Shown one piece after another: positions 1-11,903 of a stretch of 64,000 nucleotides of DNA; within the stretch, counting starts at the first letter, position 1; the number at the start of each line of letters is the position of its first letter. The notes under the pieces were generated by a model. The model was given only the letters and a program-made list of their open reading frames with translations. It was not told the origin of the DNA and made no database searches. The stretch comes from Chrysogorgia sp. JL179-B06 (Eukaryota; Cnidaria; Anthozoa; Scleralcyonacea; Chrysogorgiidae), in NCBI GenBank assembly GCA_035772405.1, contig JAYKKM010000253.1:1-64000 (forward strand). The letters are read 5' to 3'. A program made the position numbers and the translations under genes.

Positions 1-486
1 ATCAGGAGTACATCAGTCAGACTAAACGTCAGTTTCGTACGCGTTTAAAAGAACAACAAAAGGCTGTTTTGTTTTCAAAAAAGACAAATTCTGCTTTGTC
101 TGAGCACGTGTGCGTAACCAACCATAAGATTGCGTGAGAAAATTCCAAAATTATTACCACTAATCCGCGGTACCATCAGAGACGTTGTCTGGAGGCTTGG
201 CATATCAATAGCGTCCACGCCTCATTGAATCGCGATGACGGTGGTTTATTACCAGAAGCTTATTTGCATCTTGTTAATAAATAACGTCATCATCGGTTCT
301 ATGAGGGTATAATTAAGGATCCTAACTTTACAACGATCATCCCTGATGAAGACACTAGATTGGAGTGTCGAAACGTTGGGTCATGGACAGTAACTTTTAA
401 AGTTACATTCAAAAAACTTTTTAAAGCCAGAGTAGCGTCAAACTATGTCTGATTTATCACCTGGTTGCGTTAAAAAATTATTTGTT
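1..486 (+). mobile_element. Penelope-like element, 3' part (family A)
   Basis: Bases 10-282 translate, with one in-frame stop, as the C-terminal region of a GIY-YIG endonuclease: a YISQTKRQF start, then SEHVCVTNHKIA, then RRCLEAWHI and a final [11 protein letters not shown] before the stop. This is the layout seen at the end of Penelope-like reverse transcriptase/endonuclease proteins. It is followed by a non-coding tail holding a hammerhead-like motif and ending near TTGCGT...AATTATTTGT. The same tail recurs at 22.0-22.7, 41.2-41.7, 45.1-45.9 and 59.8-60.2 kb. The reverse transcriptase domain, if present, lies outside the window. Confidence 0.75.
333..390 (+). ncRNA. Hammerhead-ribozyme-like motif of PLE family A
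   Basis: The core CTGATGA (343-349) is followed by a 6-bp helix II (GACACT/AGTGTC), GAAA (370-373) and then CGTT. ACCC-type bases before the core can pair with GGGT after it as helix I in the other copies. One extra A sits between CTGATGA and helix II, and helix III would be only about 2 bp, as is known for PLE-borne type I hammerheads. Cleavage activity is inferred, not shown. Confidence 0.5.
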
Positions 487-701
487 AGGCTTACGAAGGT
501 AATCCAAGTTAACAAAACTATCCTTGTACAAAACAACAGCACTAATTTTGACCAAAGACAATCCTGTCATCCGCCATCTTGTAATTAATACGCTTTACGA
601 GTATTTTTACAACCTCAAACTACTATATTGCGGCTATTTAAGTTACGTACTTTGATCGAAGTAAATTACGTGAATTTAAAAATTGTTCTTTGATTTTGTA
701 G

Positions 702-3700
702 GAATATCGGTATCAGAAACTGAGGCCGAATTTAAACAGACTTGGCTTCCAAGATAGTGGCACTCATCTAGAAAAGTAATGTGGATTTGTATAGTTATAG
801 TTAAAGATTGCGAACTACAGTATTCTCTCAAAATGGAGTCATTTTGAGAGCACGATTTATCATACTACAAATTTTATATAGTCATATTTTTTTACATAAG
901 TAGTTAACATGGTCCAATAGCGTTTACAAAGAAAAAGATTTGGGTCCATATCTTTAATTGCTTAGCAGTCACACCCTTTTCCGCGAACACAACATTTTTA
1001 AAGGCACGAAACTGTAGGACGCGCCAATAGTGATTTCTCCAAACAGGTAAGTGCTAAGGGTCTGAAATTTTATATGTGGTACATGCAATACCAGAGCTGT
1101 GCAATGACGAATTATTTTACAGATATGTCAATGCCTTCATATATTTTAGCCTTTCCCAAAAATGACGGAGAAAAATGTCCAATTACATCTCTTGGAGTGG
1201 TCTAACAAAACAACAAAACAATTCGTCATTGCACAGATAATACCTGTATGAACTCACAGTGAAAATGGCATGCATATAGGTAAAAAATGCGGACGGGGGG
1301 TTAGGGTTAGTAAACTAGCTAGGCGGGGGGTTAGGGTTAGAAAACTCATTAGGCGGGGGGTTAGGGTTATCCTGGTTTTGTGTTGGGGTTGGGTTGGGTT
1401 CTAACCCCAACTCCCCGCCTAACGAGTTTTCTAACCCTGTAGCTAACGTAGTTTTCTTTAAAAAAGTGGATTTTCAAACATGACCAAAATATAATTTTCG
1501 TAATACGCACGCCATTTTCAAAACAAAAACACAAACTTTCGCCTATGTTTGGCAAACGTTTTCTTGATAAATAAACCACCCCCAAAGCTATAGAATATAT
1601 TAAAGGAAAGATAAATGATCTATTTACAACATACGTACAGCTTATCCTGGTAGCTAACTTAGTTTTCTTTAAAAGCGGATAATCGAACATGCCCAAAAAT
1701 ATAATTTTCGTAATACGGATACCATCCTGTAAACAAAAACACGAACTTTCGGCTGTCTTCGACGAACGTTTTCTTGAGAAATAATCAACTCCCAAAGCTA
1801 CAATATATATTAAAACAAAGATAAATTATCTGTTTACAATATGCGTACAGCTTATCAGGCTAGCGAACGTAGTTTTCTTAAAAAGAGCGGATAATCGAAC
1901 ATATCGTAACGTGTTAACAATCCCTCATCCAGTGGGCACCAGTGCCATGTATTTGTTCGTCAGGGCAACGTATTTGCTCGTTAGGGCAACGTATTTGCTC
2001 ATCAGGGCAATGTATTTGCTCGTTAGGGCAACGTATTTGCTCGTTAGGGCAACGTATTTGCTCGTCAGGGCAACGTATTTGCTCGTTAGTGCAACGTATT
2101 TGCTCGTCAGGGCAACGTATTTGCTCGTCAGGGCAACGTATTTGCTCGTCAGGGCAACGTATATGCTCGTCAGGGCAACGTATTTGCTCGTTAGGGCTAC
2201 GTATTTGCTCGTTAGGGCAACGTATTTGCTCGTCAGGGCAACGTATTTGCTCGTTAGGGCAACGTATTTGCTCGTTAGGGCAACGTATTTGCTCGTTAGG
2301 GCAACGTATTTGCTCGTCAGGGCAACGTATTTGCTCGTTAGGGCTACGTATTTGCTCGTCAGGGCAACGTATTTGCTCGTTAGGGCTACGTATTTGCTCG
2401 TCAGGGCTACGTATTTGCTCGTTAGGGCAACGTATTTGCTCGTTAGGGCTACGTATTTGCTCGTCAGGGCAACGTATTTGCTCGTTAGGGCAACGTATTT
2501 GCTCGTTAGGGCTACGTATTTGCTCGTCAGGGCAACGTATTTGCTCGTTAGGGCAACGTATTTGCTCGTTAGGGCAACGTATTTGCTCGTCAGGGCAACG
2601 TATTTGCTCGTTAGGGCTACGTATTTGCTCGTCAGGGCAACGTATTTGCTCGTTAGGGCAACGTATTTGCTCGTCAGGGCAACGTATTTGCTCGTGGCTT
2701 ACACAACGTGCAAACTATCAATAATTTTATTTAGATACCTTCGTTCAATGGCCATCGCTGCAGCTTGTTCTTTTAAGAATGAAACATGTCTGAAGATAAC
2801 TAAGAAGTATTTTGATGACTGGATCAAAAATGACACAGGATCGTAAGTGAAGGTCACATTTACACGTAATATAATATCCAATTCTAGTTTTCTTTGAATT
2901 GGAAACGGCTTAATGTTACCATGACTAGTCCTTAAAAAGTCCTTAAACTTTATACTGGAATTAGGGAACAACTTGATCATGGTCGTCACCATAATCTTCA
3001 TCACCATTATGATCATCATCACCATAATTAATGTCACTATCGTCATCATCATCACCATGTTCATCACCACCAACATCATCGTCATCATCATCGTCACCAT
3101 CATCACCATCATCACCACCATCATCACCATCTTTACCACCATCATCATCACCATCATCACCATCACCACCATTATAGTCATCACCATCATCGTCATCATC
3201 ACCATCGTCACCATCATTGTCATCGTCATCATCACCATCATCATCACCACCATCATCACCACCATTATAGTCATCACCATCATCGTCATCACCATCATCG
3301 TCACCATCATTGTCATCGTCATCATCACCATCATTGTCATCACCATCATTGTCATCGTCATCATCACCGTCTTCATCATCGTCATCATCATCATCACCAT
3401 AATCATTATCACCATCATCACCATCATCATTACCACCATTATAGTCATAATCATCACCACCATCATCATCATTACCATCATCACCATCACCATAATCATC
3501 ACCATCATTATAGTCATCACCATCGTCATCATCAGCATCATCACCATAATCATCACCACCATCGTCATCATCATCACTATAATCATCACTATTTTAATGA
3601 TCACCATCGTCATCATAATCACCATCATCACCATCATAATCACCATCATCACCATCATCACCATAATCATCATCACCATCATCATAATCATCACCATCAT

Positions 3701-6700
3701 CACCATCATCATCACCATCATCACCATCATCACTATCATCACCATCATCATCACCATCATCACCATCATCATAATCATCATCACCATCACCACCATCATC
3801 ATCACCATCATCATCACCACTATCACCATCATCATCACCATCATCACCATCACCATCATCACCACCACCACCATCATCACCACCACCATCATCACCATCA
3901 TCACCATCATCACCATCATTACTATCATCACCATGATCATTACAGCATCGATCATGATCAATAAACACTTCCATAATTTGTTTCAAAACAAGATGGCACT
4001 AAGTCGTGGTCGGTAACGAGATTGTAATCCATTTAGTGTTATATATTTAGTATTTAGTGTTCTATGCGCTTTCGGAAACCTTGATTTGTCTTATTTTATC
4101 ATTAATATGTTCATTTTCGTTGACCATTAGACCTGTGCCTGCAAATCTCAGATTAGCAGTTTACTTCTACGGCATGTCTCAAAGTGGAGAAGAGGAATGG
4201 GACTTAGTTTTCAAAAGACTTCAAAAAACTAACGTTGCATCTGAGCGACGAAAGTTGATGTATGGTTTGGCTGGGACACCAGAACCATGGCTTATTAACA
4301 GGTATTATACATTGAAATCTATATTTCCCTCGCAAGCGAGGGTGATATCCATTTCTCATGAACAGTTTGTATAATTAACAAATAGATTCCATTTTGCCGT
4401 TGTCTGTTCAGTTTTGATGCACAGATGACGTCGGAACGTGGTAAGAACAAAAATGTGGCCCACGAGACGATAGTCGAGTGGGTTACTGATATTCTCACCA
4501 CGCTCTGACGTCCTCTGTTTATTTTTATTTATTTAGCTTCGCCTCTTAAAAATACATAGAAGAAGCAGGGTCACCACAACAGTTAAACACCAATTACAGT
4601 GGGCCCTTACAAAAATAAAATAATAACTAATAACAGCAAGTTATGGGTTCAGTGAGACTTCGCGATGTGTTGCACTTTAGGCAGACAGTTTTCCAAGTTC
4701 GAGGGTTGTCAACATTATAACAGGATAATACAGAGTGTCCCAAAAAAAGGCTACCTTTTCAAATTCAAATGAGCGTGTTAATTCAAACAACCTATTGTGT
4801 TTAATATCCCATGTGTATAAAACTGTGTGTTTTTACGCATTCGTAGTTCAAAAGCGATAATGAATTTCAAAGAACTACAATAGGTTGCTTTAATTAACAT
4901 GCTAATTTGAATTTGAAAAGGTAGCCTTTTTTTTGGGACACCCTGTAGAGCATAATTATAATAGTCTAATAGTAATTATAATAGTAATAAATAATAATAA
5001 TCTGTGCATCTGTAACTGAACAGACAACGGCAAAATGGAATCTATTTGTTTTATACAATAAAAATTGGAAACAAAACATTCAAAAGCCTTATTAGCTCTT
5101 TGGCGATTTCTGGGGCATGAAAAAAGATAAAAGCAGTCTGCTGACGTGATCTGACGTGATCTGACGTGATCCGTGCATCTCTGTCCTCTAATAGATCATG
5201 GCCAAGAACCAATGAGAATGTGCGAAGTAAACAAGTTATTGTATAAGTATAGGAAATAACACGGTTCGAGAAGAATTAATGAAAAATCGCACGCGTATTT
5301 GGCGAAATATTCATAATACCACGAGTGCGAAGCACGAGTGGTATTATGAATATTTTGCCAAACACAAGTGCGATTTTTCATTAATTCTTCGAGAACAAGC
5401 GTTATTAAAAATTTAAGTTTAATACTGATGTCATTAGCCAATCAGGAATGAGTAAAATTGATTGAAATGGTATTAATATATTTATATATATAATAATAAT
5501 AATAATAATTATATTATTATTCTTGGCATTACCACGCATTTTGCAAAGCCTCAATGCGTTTACAAGGTGAAATTACAATAAGTTAAAACACAACAAACTA
5601 AAAAATTATTCCGTACTACATGAATTAAACAGGATTTAAATTTGATAACTGACTTTGAATTTCTAATATTATATATTCTAATATTATATAAACGTTTTCT
5701 GGAGTAGCATTGGTCTCACGAAGGAGCAGAAGAGGTTTCGATTTTGAGGATAGCCAGAGTAGCCAAGAAATTGCAGCTAGGATTAGAAACCGTCCAATCG
5801 CCGTCGCACATTTGTTGAACATGTTGAACTTCGAAACCATGTTTTGGAGATTTTTCTGTTTCATTAATTTCTGCATGCGCACAAGTCAAGTTCGATGACC
5901 GTTGAAACACGCGCGCTATCGTCAGCGCGTTTTGTTTGCTCGCGTGTTGATGACCAACCGTCTAGTGTGCGCGAGCTCGGAATTCAACGGCGAAAATCTC
6001 AGCTGACGGCCGGTATTTCACAAAAAATTCTTACAATAGTGAAAATGATTCCCAATGCTGCCCAAATTCCAGTGGAGGGTGACTTTACAAACAACCTCGT
6101 GCAATGTTATGCCCAAAATCCAGGGGGGGAGGTCAAAATCCTGATGGAATAACGGAGCACTTCAGTGCACGGCCGCTCACTGTCACGCCACGTCAACCAT
6201 ATAAGCCGTACATGGTTGGACCAACTCTTTATAAGGAAGTAAAGGGTCGTTTTGGGTGATTGAACCGTTTGAATCGGACAATATTTGGGCAGAAATGACT
6301 GGTGAATTTTCTTCACTCATTTACAGGTACTTACAATACGCATTTGATGAAAGCAAAATCAAATCTCAAGACACAAGTACTGTGTTGTATTACATTGCTA
6401 ACTATAATCCCATCGGTCGACAGTTTGCGTGGAACGCTTTGAAGGAAATGTGGCCAAAGATTTTGGAGAGGTATGTAAAAGATAGATATTCTACCCTAGT
6501 CCTGCGAGAGGCTTCGCTCTACTTCGTCGAAGATGAGATGTCTTCGTGTAGAGATTTGAGAGTCGGGGCGATGTATAAATATGTATATGATGTTTGACTG
6601 TTCTGACCGTGTCTCAATAGCTCAGTGGTTAGAGCGCCGATGCGTTGATTCGGAGACCTCGGGTTCGATTCCCCGTTGGGGCAGTCAAATTTTTTAAATA

Positions 6701-9700
6701 TACATATATTTAACCCTAATAATAATCCTAACTCTAACCCTAATAGTAACCTTGAAGGACATTGGCAACAAAAATTAAGTTTGTCTAATATGAAAGAACT
6801 CGTAAAATGATAGAGTAACACCTTTTACAACTTTTCCGTATTTTACTTCGTTTTTGAAATATTTCAGTTTGTTTGATATGTAAATGAGATGGTCTCTGAC
6901 GTCAGGTGCAGGGTAGAGAATTTTCACTCATTAGAAAATGTCTTATATCTCAGTGATTGCTAAGTTTACAACGTTCATTATCATGAGGAGTTATTATACG
7001 CACATTTTCAATTAAATTTGTGGAACAAACTTGAAGATGGAACTAATATTTTAATTTGTGAATTTTGCACCTGACATCAGAGACCATCTCATTTACATAT
7101 CAAACAAACTGAAATATTTCAAACACGAAGTAAAATATGGAAAAGTTGTAAAAGGTGTTACTCTATCATTTTACGAGTTCTTTCATATTAGATAAACTTA
7201 ATTTTTGTTGCCAATGTCCTTTAATACTAACCCATCCTATCAATTTACATTATGCAAATATGCAAGCATCAAAATCAGCTCATCAGATACAATAGAAAGC
7301 TCAATCCAGTCCTATTTTTGAGATCAGTGTTTAATACTAATCCTAATACTAACCTAAATACCAAGCACAATCATAAAGTTTTTTCTGCGTGCAGAACATC
7401 ATGGTATAATTATGTTAATTTATTCATGTAATAGATGTAATTGTGTTAATTTATTCATGTTGTAATTCTGTTCATTTATTCTTCTAATAGATACGGTGAT
7501 GGTTTGGGCTTTACTATGAGTAGTATTTTGAATGGAGTGGCATCCCGATTTAGTACAGACTGGGAACTACAAGAGGTATTTTAAATTATTATAATTATTA
7601 TGATTATAATTAATTAACATAATTAATGATCATAATTTATAATTAATTGATTATAATTTTTATGATTATAATTAATTATCATAATTAATTACTAATTTAT
7701 TATAATTATTGTAATTAATTATAATTATTATAATTAATTATAATTATTATAATTATTATAATAATTAATAATAATAAATTTGCTAATTACTATCATTGTT
7801 ATAACCACCTTGACTCCTAACCTAACTCCAACCTAAATATCAGACTAGCTGAATACAAAACGAGCTACTAGAAACGGGGACAGGACTAATCACATAGCTG
7901 AACACCACGTACAAACAAAACACGATATTGACTGAGACTCGGCTGAATGTATTGCCTTTAACACAAACTACAAACAGCGACTTACATTAGAAAGTTGGTA
8001 TACCAACTTGGAACATAAACCACTTAACAGATCACAACAATTACCAACACCATACAAGAGACATACAACCGATGACGAACAATATTGGGCCACGCTTAAC
8101 GCATGACGCAACACCCACTCACATTGATTATGACACAAACAAACGATGAGGAACAATATTGGCCCACGCATGACGCAACACCCACTCACATTGATTATGA
8201 CACAAACAAACGATGAGGAACAATATTGGCACACGCTTAACGCATGACGCAACACCCACTCACATTGATTATGACACAAACAAACGATGACGAACAATAT
8301 TGGCACACGCTTAACGCATGACGCAACACCCACTCACATTGATTATGACACAAACAAACGATGAGGAACAATATTGGCCCACGCTTAACGCATGACGCAA
8401 CACCCACTCACATTGATTATGACACAAACAAACGATGAGGAACAATATTGGCACACGCTTAACGCATGACGCAACACCCACTCACATTGATTATGACACA
8501 AACAAACGATGAGGAACAATATTGGCACACGCTTAACGCATGACGCAACACCCACTCACATTGATTATGACACAAACAAACGATGAGGAACAATATTGGG
8601 CCACGCTTAACGCATGACGCAACACCCACTCACATTGATTATGACACAAACAAACGATGAGGAACAATATTGGCACACGCTTAACGCATGACGCAACACC
8701 CACTCACATTGATTATGACACAAACAAACGATGAGGAACAATATTGGCCCACACTTAACGCATGACGCAACACCCACTCACATTGATTATGACACAAACA
8801 AACGATGAGGAACAATATTGGCCCACACTTAACGCATGACGCAACACCCACTCACATTGATTATGACACAAACAAACGATGAGGAACAATATTGGCCCAC
8901 ACTTAACGCATGACGCAACACCCACTCACATTGATTATGACACAAACAAACGATGAGGAACAATATTGGCCCACACTTAACGCATGACGCAACACCCACT
9001 CACATTGATTATGACACAAACAAACGATGAGGAACAATATTGGCCCACACTTAACGCATGACGCAACACCCACTCACATTGATTATGACACAAACAAACG
9101 ATGAGGAACAATATTGGCCCACACTTAACGCATGACGCAACACCCACTCACATTGATTATGACACAAACAAACGATGAGGAACAATATTGGCCCACACTT
9201 AACGCATGACGCAACACCCACTCACATTGATTATGACACAAACAAACGATGACGAACAATATTGGCACACGCTTAACGCATGACGCAACACCCACTCACA
9301 TTGATTATGACACAAACAAACGATGAGGAACAATATTGGCACACGCTTAACGCATGACGCAACACCCACTCACATTGATTATGACACAAACAACCGATGA
9401 CGAACAATATTGGGCCACGCTTAACGCATGACGCAACACCCACTCACATTGATTATGACACAAACAACCGTTGACGAACAATATTGGTCCACGCTTAACG
9501 CATGACGCAACACCCACTCACATTGATTATGACACAAACAAACGATGAGGAACAATATTGGCCCACACTTAACGCATGACGCAACACCCACTCACATTGA
9601 TTATGACACAAACAAACGATGAGGAACAATATTGGCACACGCTTAACGCATGACGCAACACCCACTCACATTGATTATGACACAAACAAACGATGAGGAA

Positions 9701-11714
9701 CAATATTGGCCCACACTTAACGCATGACGCAACACCCACTCACATTGATTATGACACAAACAAACGATGAGGAACAATATTGGCACACGCTTAACGCATG
9801 ACGCAACACCCACTCACATTGATTATGACACAAACAAACGATGAGGAACAATATTGGCCCACACTTAACGCATGACGCAACACCCACTCACATTGATTAT
9901 GACACAAACAAACGATGACGAACAATATTGGCACACGCTTAACGCATGACGCAACACCCACTCACATTGATTATGACACAAACAACCGTTGACGAACAAT
10001 ATTGGCACACGCTTAACGCATGACGCAACACCCACTCACATTGATTATGACACAAACAACCGTTGACGAACAATATTGGCACACGCTTAACGCATGACGC
10101 AACACCCACGCACACTAATTATGACACAAACAAAAGATGACGTAACGAACCAGACGTATATATAGACAAACCTGACAAACACGCTTTACTTGACTCTGAA
10201 GATGACCGCCACTGAGGCCGTCGAAACGTCAGTCACCAACAATAGTCTTTCTCAAGACTACAACAACCTGGACAATCAACTTCACACAACCATTGTCAAT
10301 ATTCAACAAGACGCCCGCTATAGGCGTTAACTTGGGCTACTTAATCACTGGACAAATTAGGGAGATATGGCGTGGATATTGCTTGCAGAGGTTGGGCGGG
10401 GGGTATGGGTATGCAATGGCGAAAGCTTACCTCGGCTTTGCAGCCCGAGGAATGAGGAAGAAAAATCAGGCGTCTACACGCAGGCTCCCCCGCAGACGAA
10501 ATTTAATGTAAACACTAATGCTATTTTTTCTAATATCTGTTCGATTGAAGGTCTTCGTGTGTCAAAATTTATATAAAAACAACGGAAAGGTATACGAAAC
10601 ATATCTGTTACGAAATTACATCGGTTTAACGAACATAAAAGCATTAAATCATCGGGTAAACAACGAATAGATCTTGAAGCCATGTCCTTTGATTTTAGAG
10701 GCGAGTCTCGCTTTAATCGCTAATACGCATTTTCTTATATAACATCTGATCTTCACATTTTAAGTAGACGAAACCTACAGCGTTCGATTCGCCAAATTCA
10801 TGTGATCATTTCGATATAGAATTGATTTAAATCAGACAAAAACACAACATTTCATAATGATAAATATTACGGAGTTTCGCGGGATAAATGTTAACACAGC
10901 ATAATAATATTTCCCTGTCCTTCGGCTGTCCATTCTGTCATCATGATTGATCTCTCATCTGTGTTTCTTTCATCTTGGAGAGAATCTTTGCAATGGTTTG
11001 CAGGTTTACAGGTCTCGGTAAACTTTTCCCGACTATATGTTGTTGTGTTTCTCTCAGTCATCCAGTTATCTTGGAGAGAATCTTTGCATTAATTTGCGGG
11101 TTTACAGGTCTCGTAAATGCTTTTCAGACTGCGATTCATTGACAATAAAACTGGCCGAAATCGCTTTAATTCGCTATTTATACGCCCACGCAATAATTAC
11201 ATTCTCTCGACGTATAAAACGACGAACATGACGAAGATGAACATGACGAACATGACGACGAACATGACGAACATGACGAACACAGAAATCAAGCTGGATT
11301 TAAGACTTGTGCTCACCACAGGTGGCCCAAGTAATTAAGATATTGATAATAATAAATAATTATAATTAATAACGCGAATGATAATTCTTGAATCAATGTA
11401 CATCAAGTGACATCAATAGACATTTAGGGACTTTATAGTCTTGAGCAGTCCCATTAACCCCATTTATTTTGCCACCTTGTGTATATTTCGTTGCCTGCAG
11501 GCGGAGTGAACGCCTGAGCATGCGTCTTGTTTAATTTATTTCTGAGTCTGTGTTCTTTGTGTCATAGCTACAACGTTTATTTGAAAAGTATCCACAAACT
11601 GGCTCAGGAACACGGGCTCGTGATCAGCTTCTGGAGGCCGTGCGTTCTAATGTTAAGTGGAGGAATGAGAACGAGGGAGTCGTAAAAGACTGGCTTGACT
11701 CGGTGAATATGTAA
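702..11714 (+). CDS. M1-family aminopeptidase, tandem copy 1 (3' part only)
   Basis: Six coding exons with GT-AG borders: 702-775, 2735-2842, 4131-4301, 6327-6470, 7491-7575, 11568-11714 (stop TAA). Joined they give 242 residues in one open frame. They match the C-terminal helical (ERAP1_C-type) domain of M1 aminopeptidases: GTHLEKYLRSMAIAAAC, then a Cys-rich [18 protein letters not shown], then a run of helices ending in WLDSVNM. The catalytic GAMEN and HExxH exons must lie upstream of the window. Every exon has a counterpart with the same phase in the complete gene at 14.6-33.7 kb, so this is a tandem duplicate. Introns hold a 21-bp minisatellite, ATC repeats, DNA-element copies and a PLE-derived satellite. 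No broken frame is seen, so it could be functional. Whether it is aminopeptidase N-, A- or ERAP-like in substrate cannot be told from this part. Confidence 0.92.
1265..1440 (+). repeat. Telomere-like TTAGGG-containing tandem repeat
   Basis: Three units of about 38-40 bp, each with a G run followed by TTAGGGTTAG and then AAACT-type spacer, lie at 1292-1370. They are followed by an inverted, CCCTAA-bearing version at 1398-1440. The unit is an interstitial telomere-like motif, not a telomere array. Confidence 0.7.
1440..1905. repeat. Tandem repeat, about 211-bp unit
   Basis: TAGCTAAC/TAGCGAAC followed by GTAGTTTTCTTTAAA recurs at 1440, 1651 and 1861, with about 80 percent similarity over two full units and one partial unit. 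No coding signal is seen; it is intronic to aminopeptidase copy 1. Confidence 0.75.
1945..2697 (+). repeat. 21-bp minisatellite, about 36 units
   Basis: The unit is CGTATTTGCTCGT(C/T)AGGGC(A/T)A, repeated head to tail with very few changes. Because the unit is a multiple of three it stays open in two forward frames (heptad YLLVRAT and heptad GQRICSS). It ends 37 bp before the acceptor of the exon at 2735 and is in the same frame as that exon. Confidence 0.95.
2960..3960. repeat. ATC/ACC trinucleotide microsatellite, about 1 kb
   Basis: Interrupted CAT/CAC repeats fill the intron between exons 2735-2842 and 4131-4301 and open long low-complexity frames on both strands. The homologous intron of the second gene copy holds a similar ATC array (30.8-31.7 kb). 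Confidence 0.95.
4369..5057. mobile_element. Non-autonomous DNA element with about 55-bp inverted ends
   Basis: The stretch 4376-4425 (ACAAATAGATTCCATTTTGC and on to GTCTGTTCAG) is matched in inverse orientation by 5001-5052. The interior has no transposase and carries a nested mariner-type element at 4731-4945. It lies in an intron of aminopeptidase copy 1. Confidence 0.65.
4731..4945. mobile_element. Tc1/mariner-type MITE, 215 bp
   Basis: The ends are CAGAGTGTCCCAAAAAAA and its inverse TTTTTTTTGGGACACCCTG, with TA on both sides, the target-site duplication of Tc1/mariner elements. The arms continue to pair for about 60 bp (GGCTACCTTTTCAAATTCAA and its inverse). No transposase frame is present. 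A lone arm of the same family lies near 32845-32865. Confidence 0.8.
5262..5396. repeat. Near-perfect palindrome, about 65-bp arms
   Basis: 5262-5328 and 5331-5396 are inverse copies (TTCGAGAAGAATTAATGAAA ... and its complement) with almost no loop (GAAG). The DNA or its transcript could form a very stable hairpin or cruciform. Confidence 0.85.
5695..6320. other. Intron stretch with short unassigned ORFs
   Basis: Between the DNA elements and the exon at 6327 there are only short open frames (5895-6152 on +, 5625-5882 on -) with no recognisable domain. The GC content and CpG use here are higher than in the neighbouring AT-rich intron, so a decayed mobile-element fragment is possible; I cannot identify it. 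Confidence 0.3.
6610..6684 (+). repeat. tRNA-like unit (SINE head)
   Basis: It has a 7-bp acceptor helix with wobbles (GTCTCAA/TTGGGGC), a D arm (TAGCTCAGTGGTTAGAGC = A box) and a T arm with GGTTCGATTCC (B box). The anticodon loop lacks the T expected at position 33. The likely source is a tRNA-derived SINE, with CCCTAA-rich tail sequence after it, not a working tRNA gene. Confidence 0.55.
6757..7220. mobile_element. Foldback DNA element, family 'TTGGCAAC' (copy 1)
   Basis: Ends AGGACATTGGCAACAAAAAT and the exact inverse at 7200-7220; the arms stay complementary for roughly 170 bp each (AATATGAAAGAACTCGTAAA, CTGACGTCAGGTGCAGG). It has no ORF. Sister copies lie at 13132-13603 and 44255-44755, the last with many indels. 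Confidence 0.8.
7590..7780. repeat. AT-rich ATAATTAATTATA microsatellite
   Basis: Irregular TAATTA/ATTATAA repeats directly follow the donor of exon 7491-7575. The same kind of repeat sits at the homologous position in the second gene copy (33265-33495). Confidence 0.85.
8065..10130 (+). repeat. 74-bp satellite, about 28 units, derived from a PLE tail
   Basis: The unit runs from TTGATTATGACACAAACAAA through ACGATGAGGAACAATATTGG and CACGCTTAACGCATGACGCA to ACACCCACTCACA; TTGATT recurs every 74 bp (8191, 8265, 8339). Units differ at a few fixed sites (GGCACACG, GGCCCACA, GGGCCACG) in blocks. The unexpanded source sequence is visible in the PLE copies at 31.98-32.06 and 59.41-59.54 kb. Confidence 0.95.
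10188..10238 (+). ncRNA. Hammerhead-like motif of PLE family B
   Basis: TGACT before the core pairs perfectly with AGTCA after it (helix I). The core is CTGAAGATGA instead of CTGATGA, helix II is GACCGC/GCCGTC with one C-C mismatch, then GAAAC and the cleavage-type GTC. The three-base interruption in the core makes activity doubtful. Copies lie at 59.6 kb (+) and, inverted, at 44.2 and 59.06 kb. Confidence 0.4.
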
Positions 11715-11903
11715 CGACTATGAAAGGTTACAGATCTTTCGCGTGGTTTTATATTTGCTTACTTTACAATGTTTTTTTAGTTCATAGGCTAGAAATCGTA
11801 TCGGTTTTCTTAGAATTCGTCCAGTAAACTAGAAAATCTAATCAACTAGAAATCCTATTGTTTTACATAAAATGTAATAGACTAGAAATATTATCGTTTT
11901 TAA

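Larger units (their letters stand above)
7840..10290 (+). mobile_element. Penelope-like element, 5'-truncated (family B) with expanded tail
   Basis: From 7841 the sequence matches the copy at 59.1 kb that encodes the end of a GIY-YIG endonuclease ([20 protein letters not shown] region), here with frame breaks. After 8065 the non-coding tail is expanded into a 74-bp satellite. The element ends with the family-B hammerhead-like motif and CTCAAGACTACAACAACCTG. The insertion lies in the last intron of aminopeptidase copy 1. Confidence 0.75.

Noticed and set aside
2699..4016. Long Met/Val-, Asp/Gly- and Ile/Thr-rich frames
   Set aside because: They are translations of the ATC microsatellite on both strands; same for 30.7-31.8 and 52.2-53.2 kb.
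5895..6152. 85-codon frame on the + strand
   Set aside because: No motif, no splice support to the aminopeptidase exons, and no similarity I recognise; kept only as an unassigned stretch.
6610..6684. Functional tRNA genes (also at 20701, 21525, 34497, 34767, 46170)
   Set aside because: Anticodon arms or T stems do not fold well, heads are shared by many copies with a common body or tail, and some are truncated; SINE origin is more likely.
8065..10130. CRISPR-like array
   Set aside because: The 74-bp units have no unique spacers, adjoin each other directly and sit in animal intron DNA.
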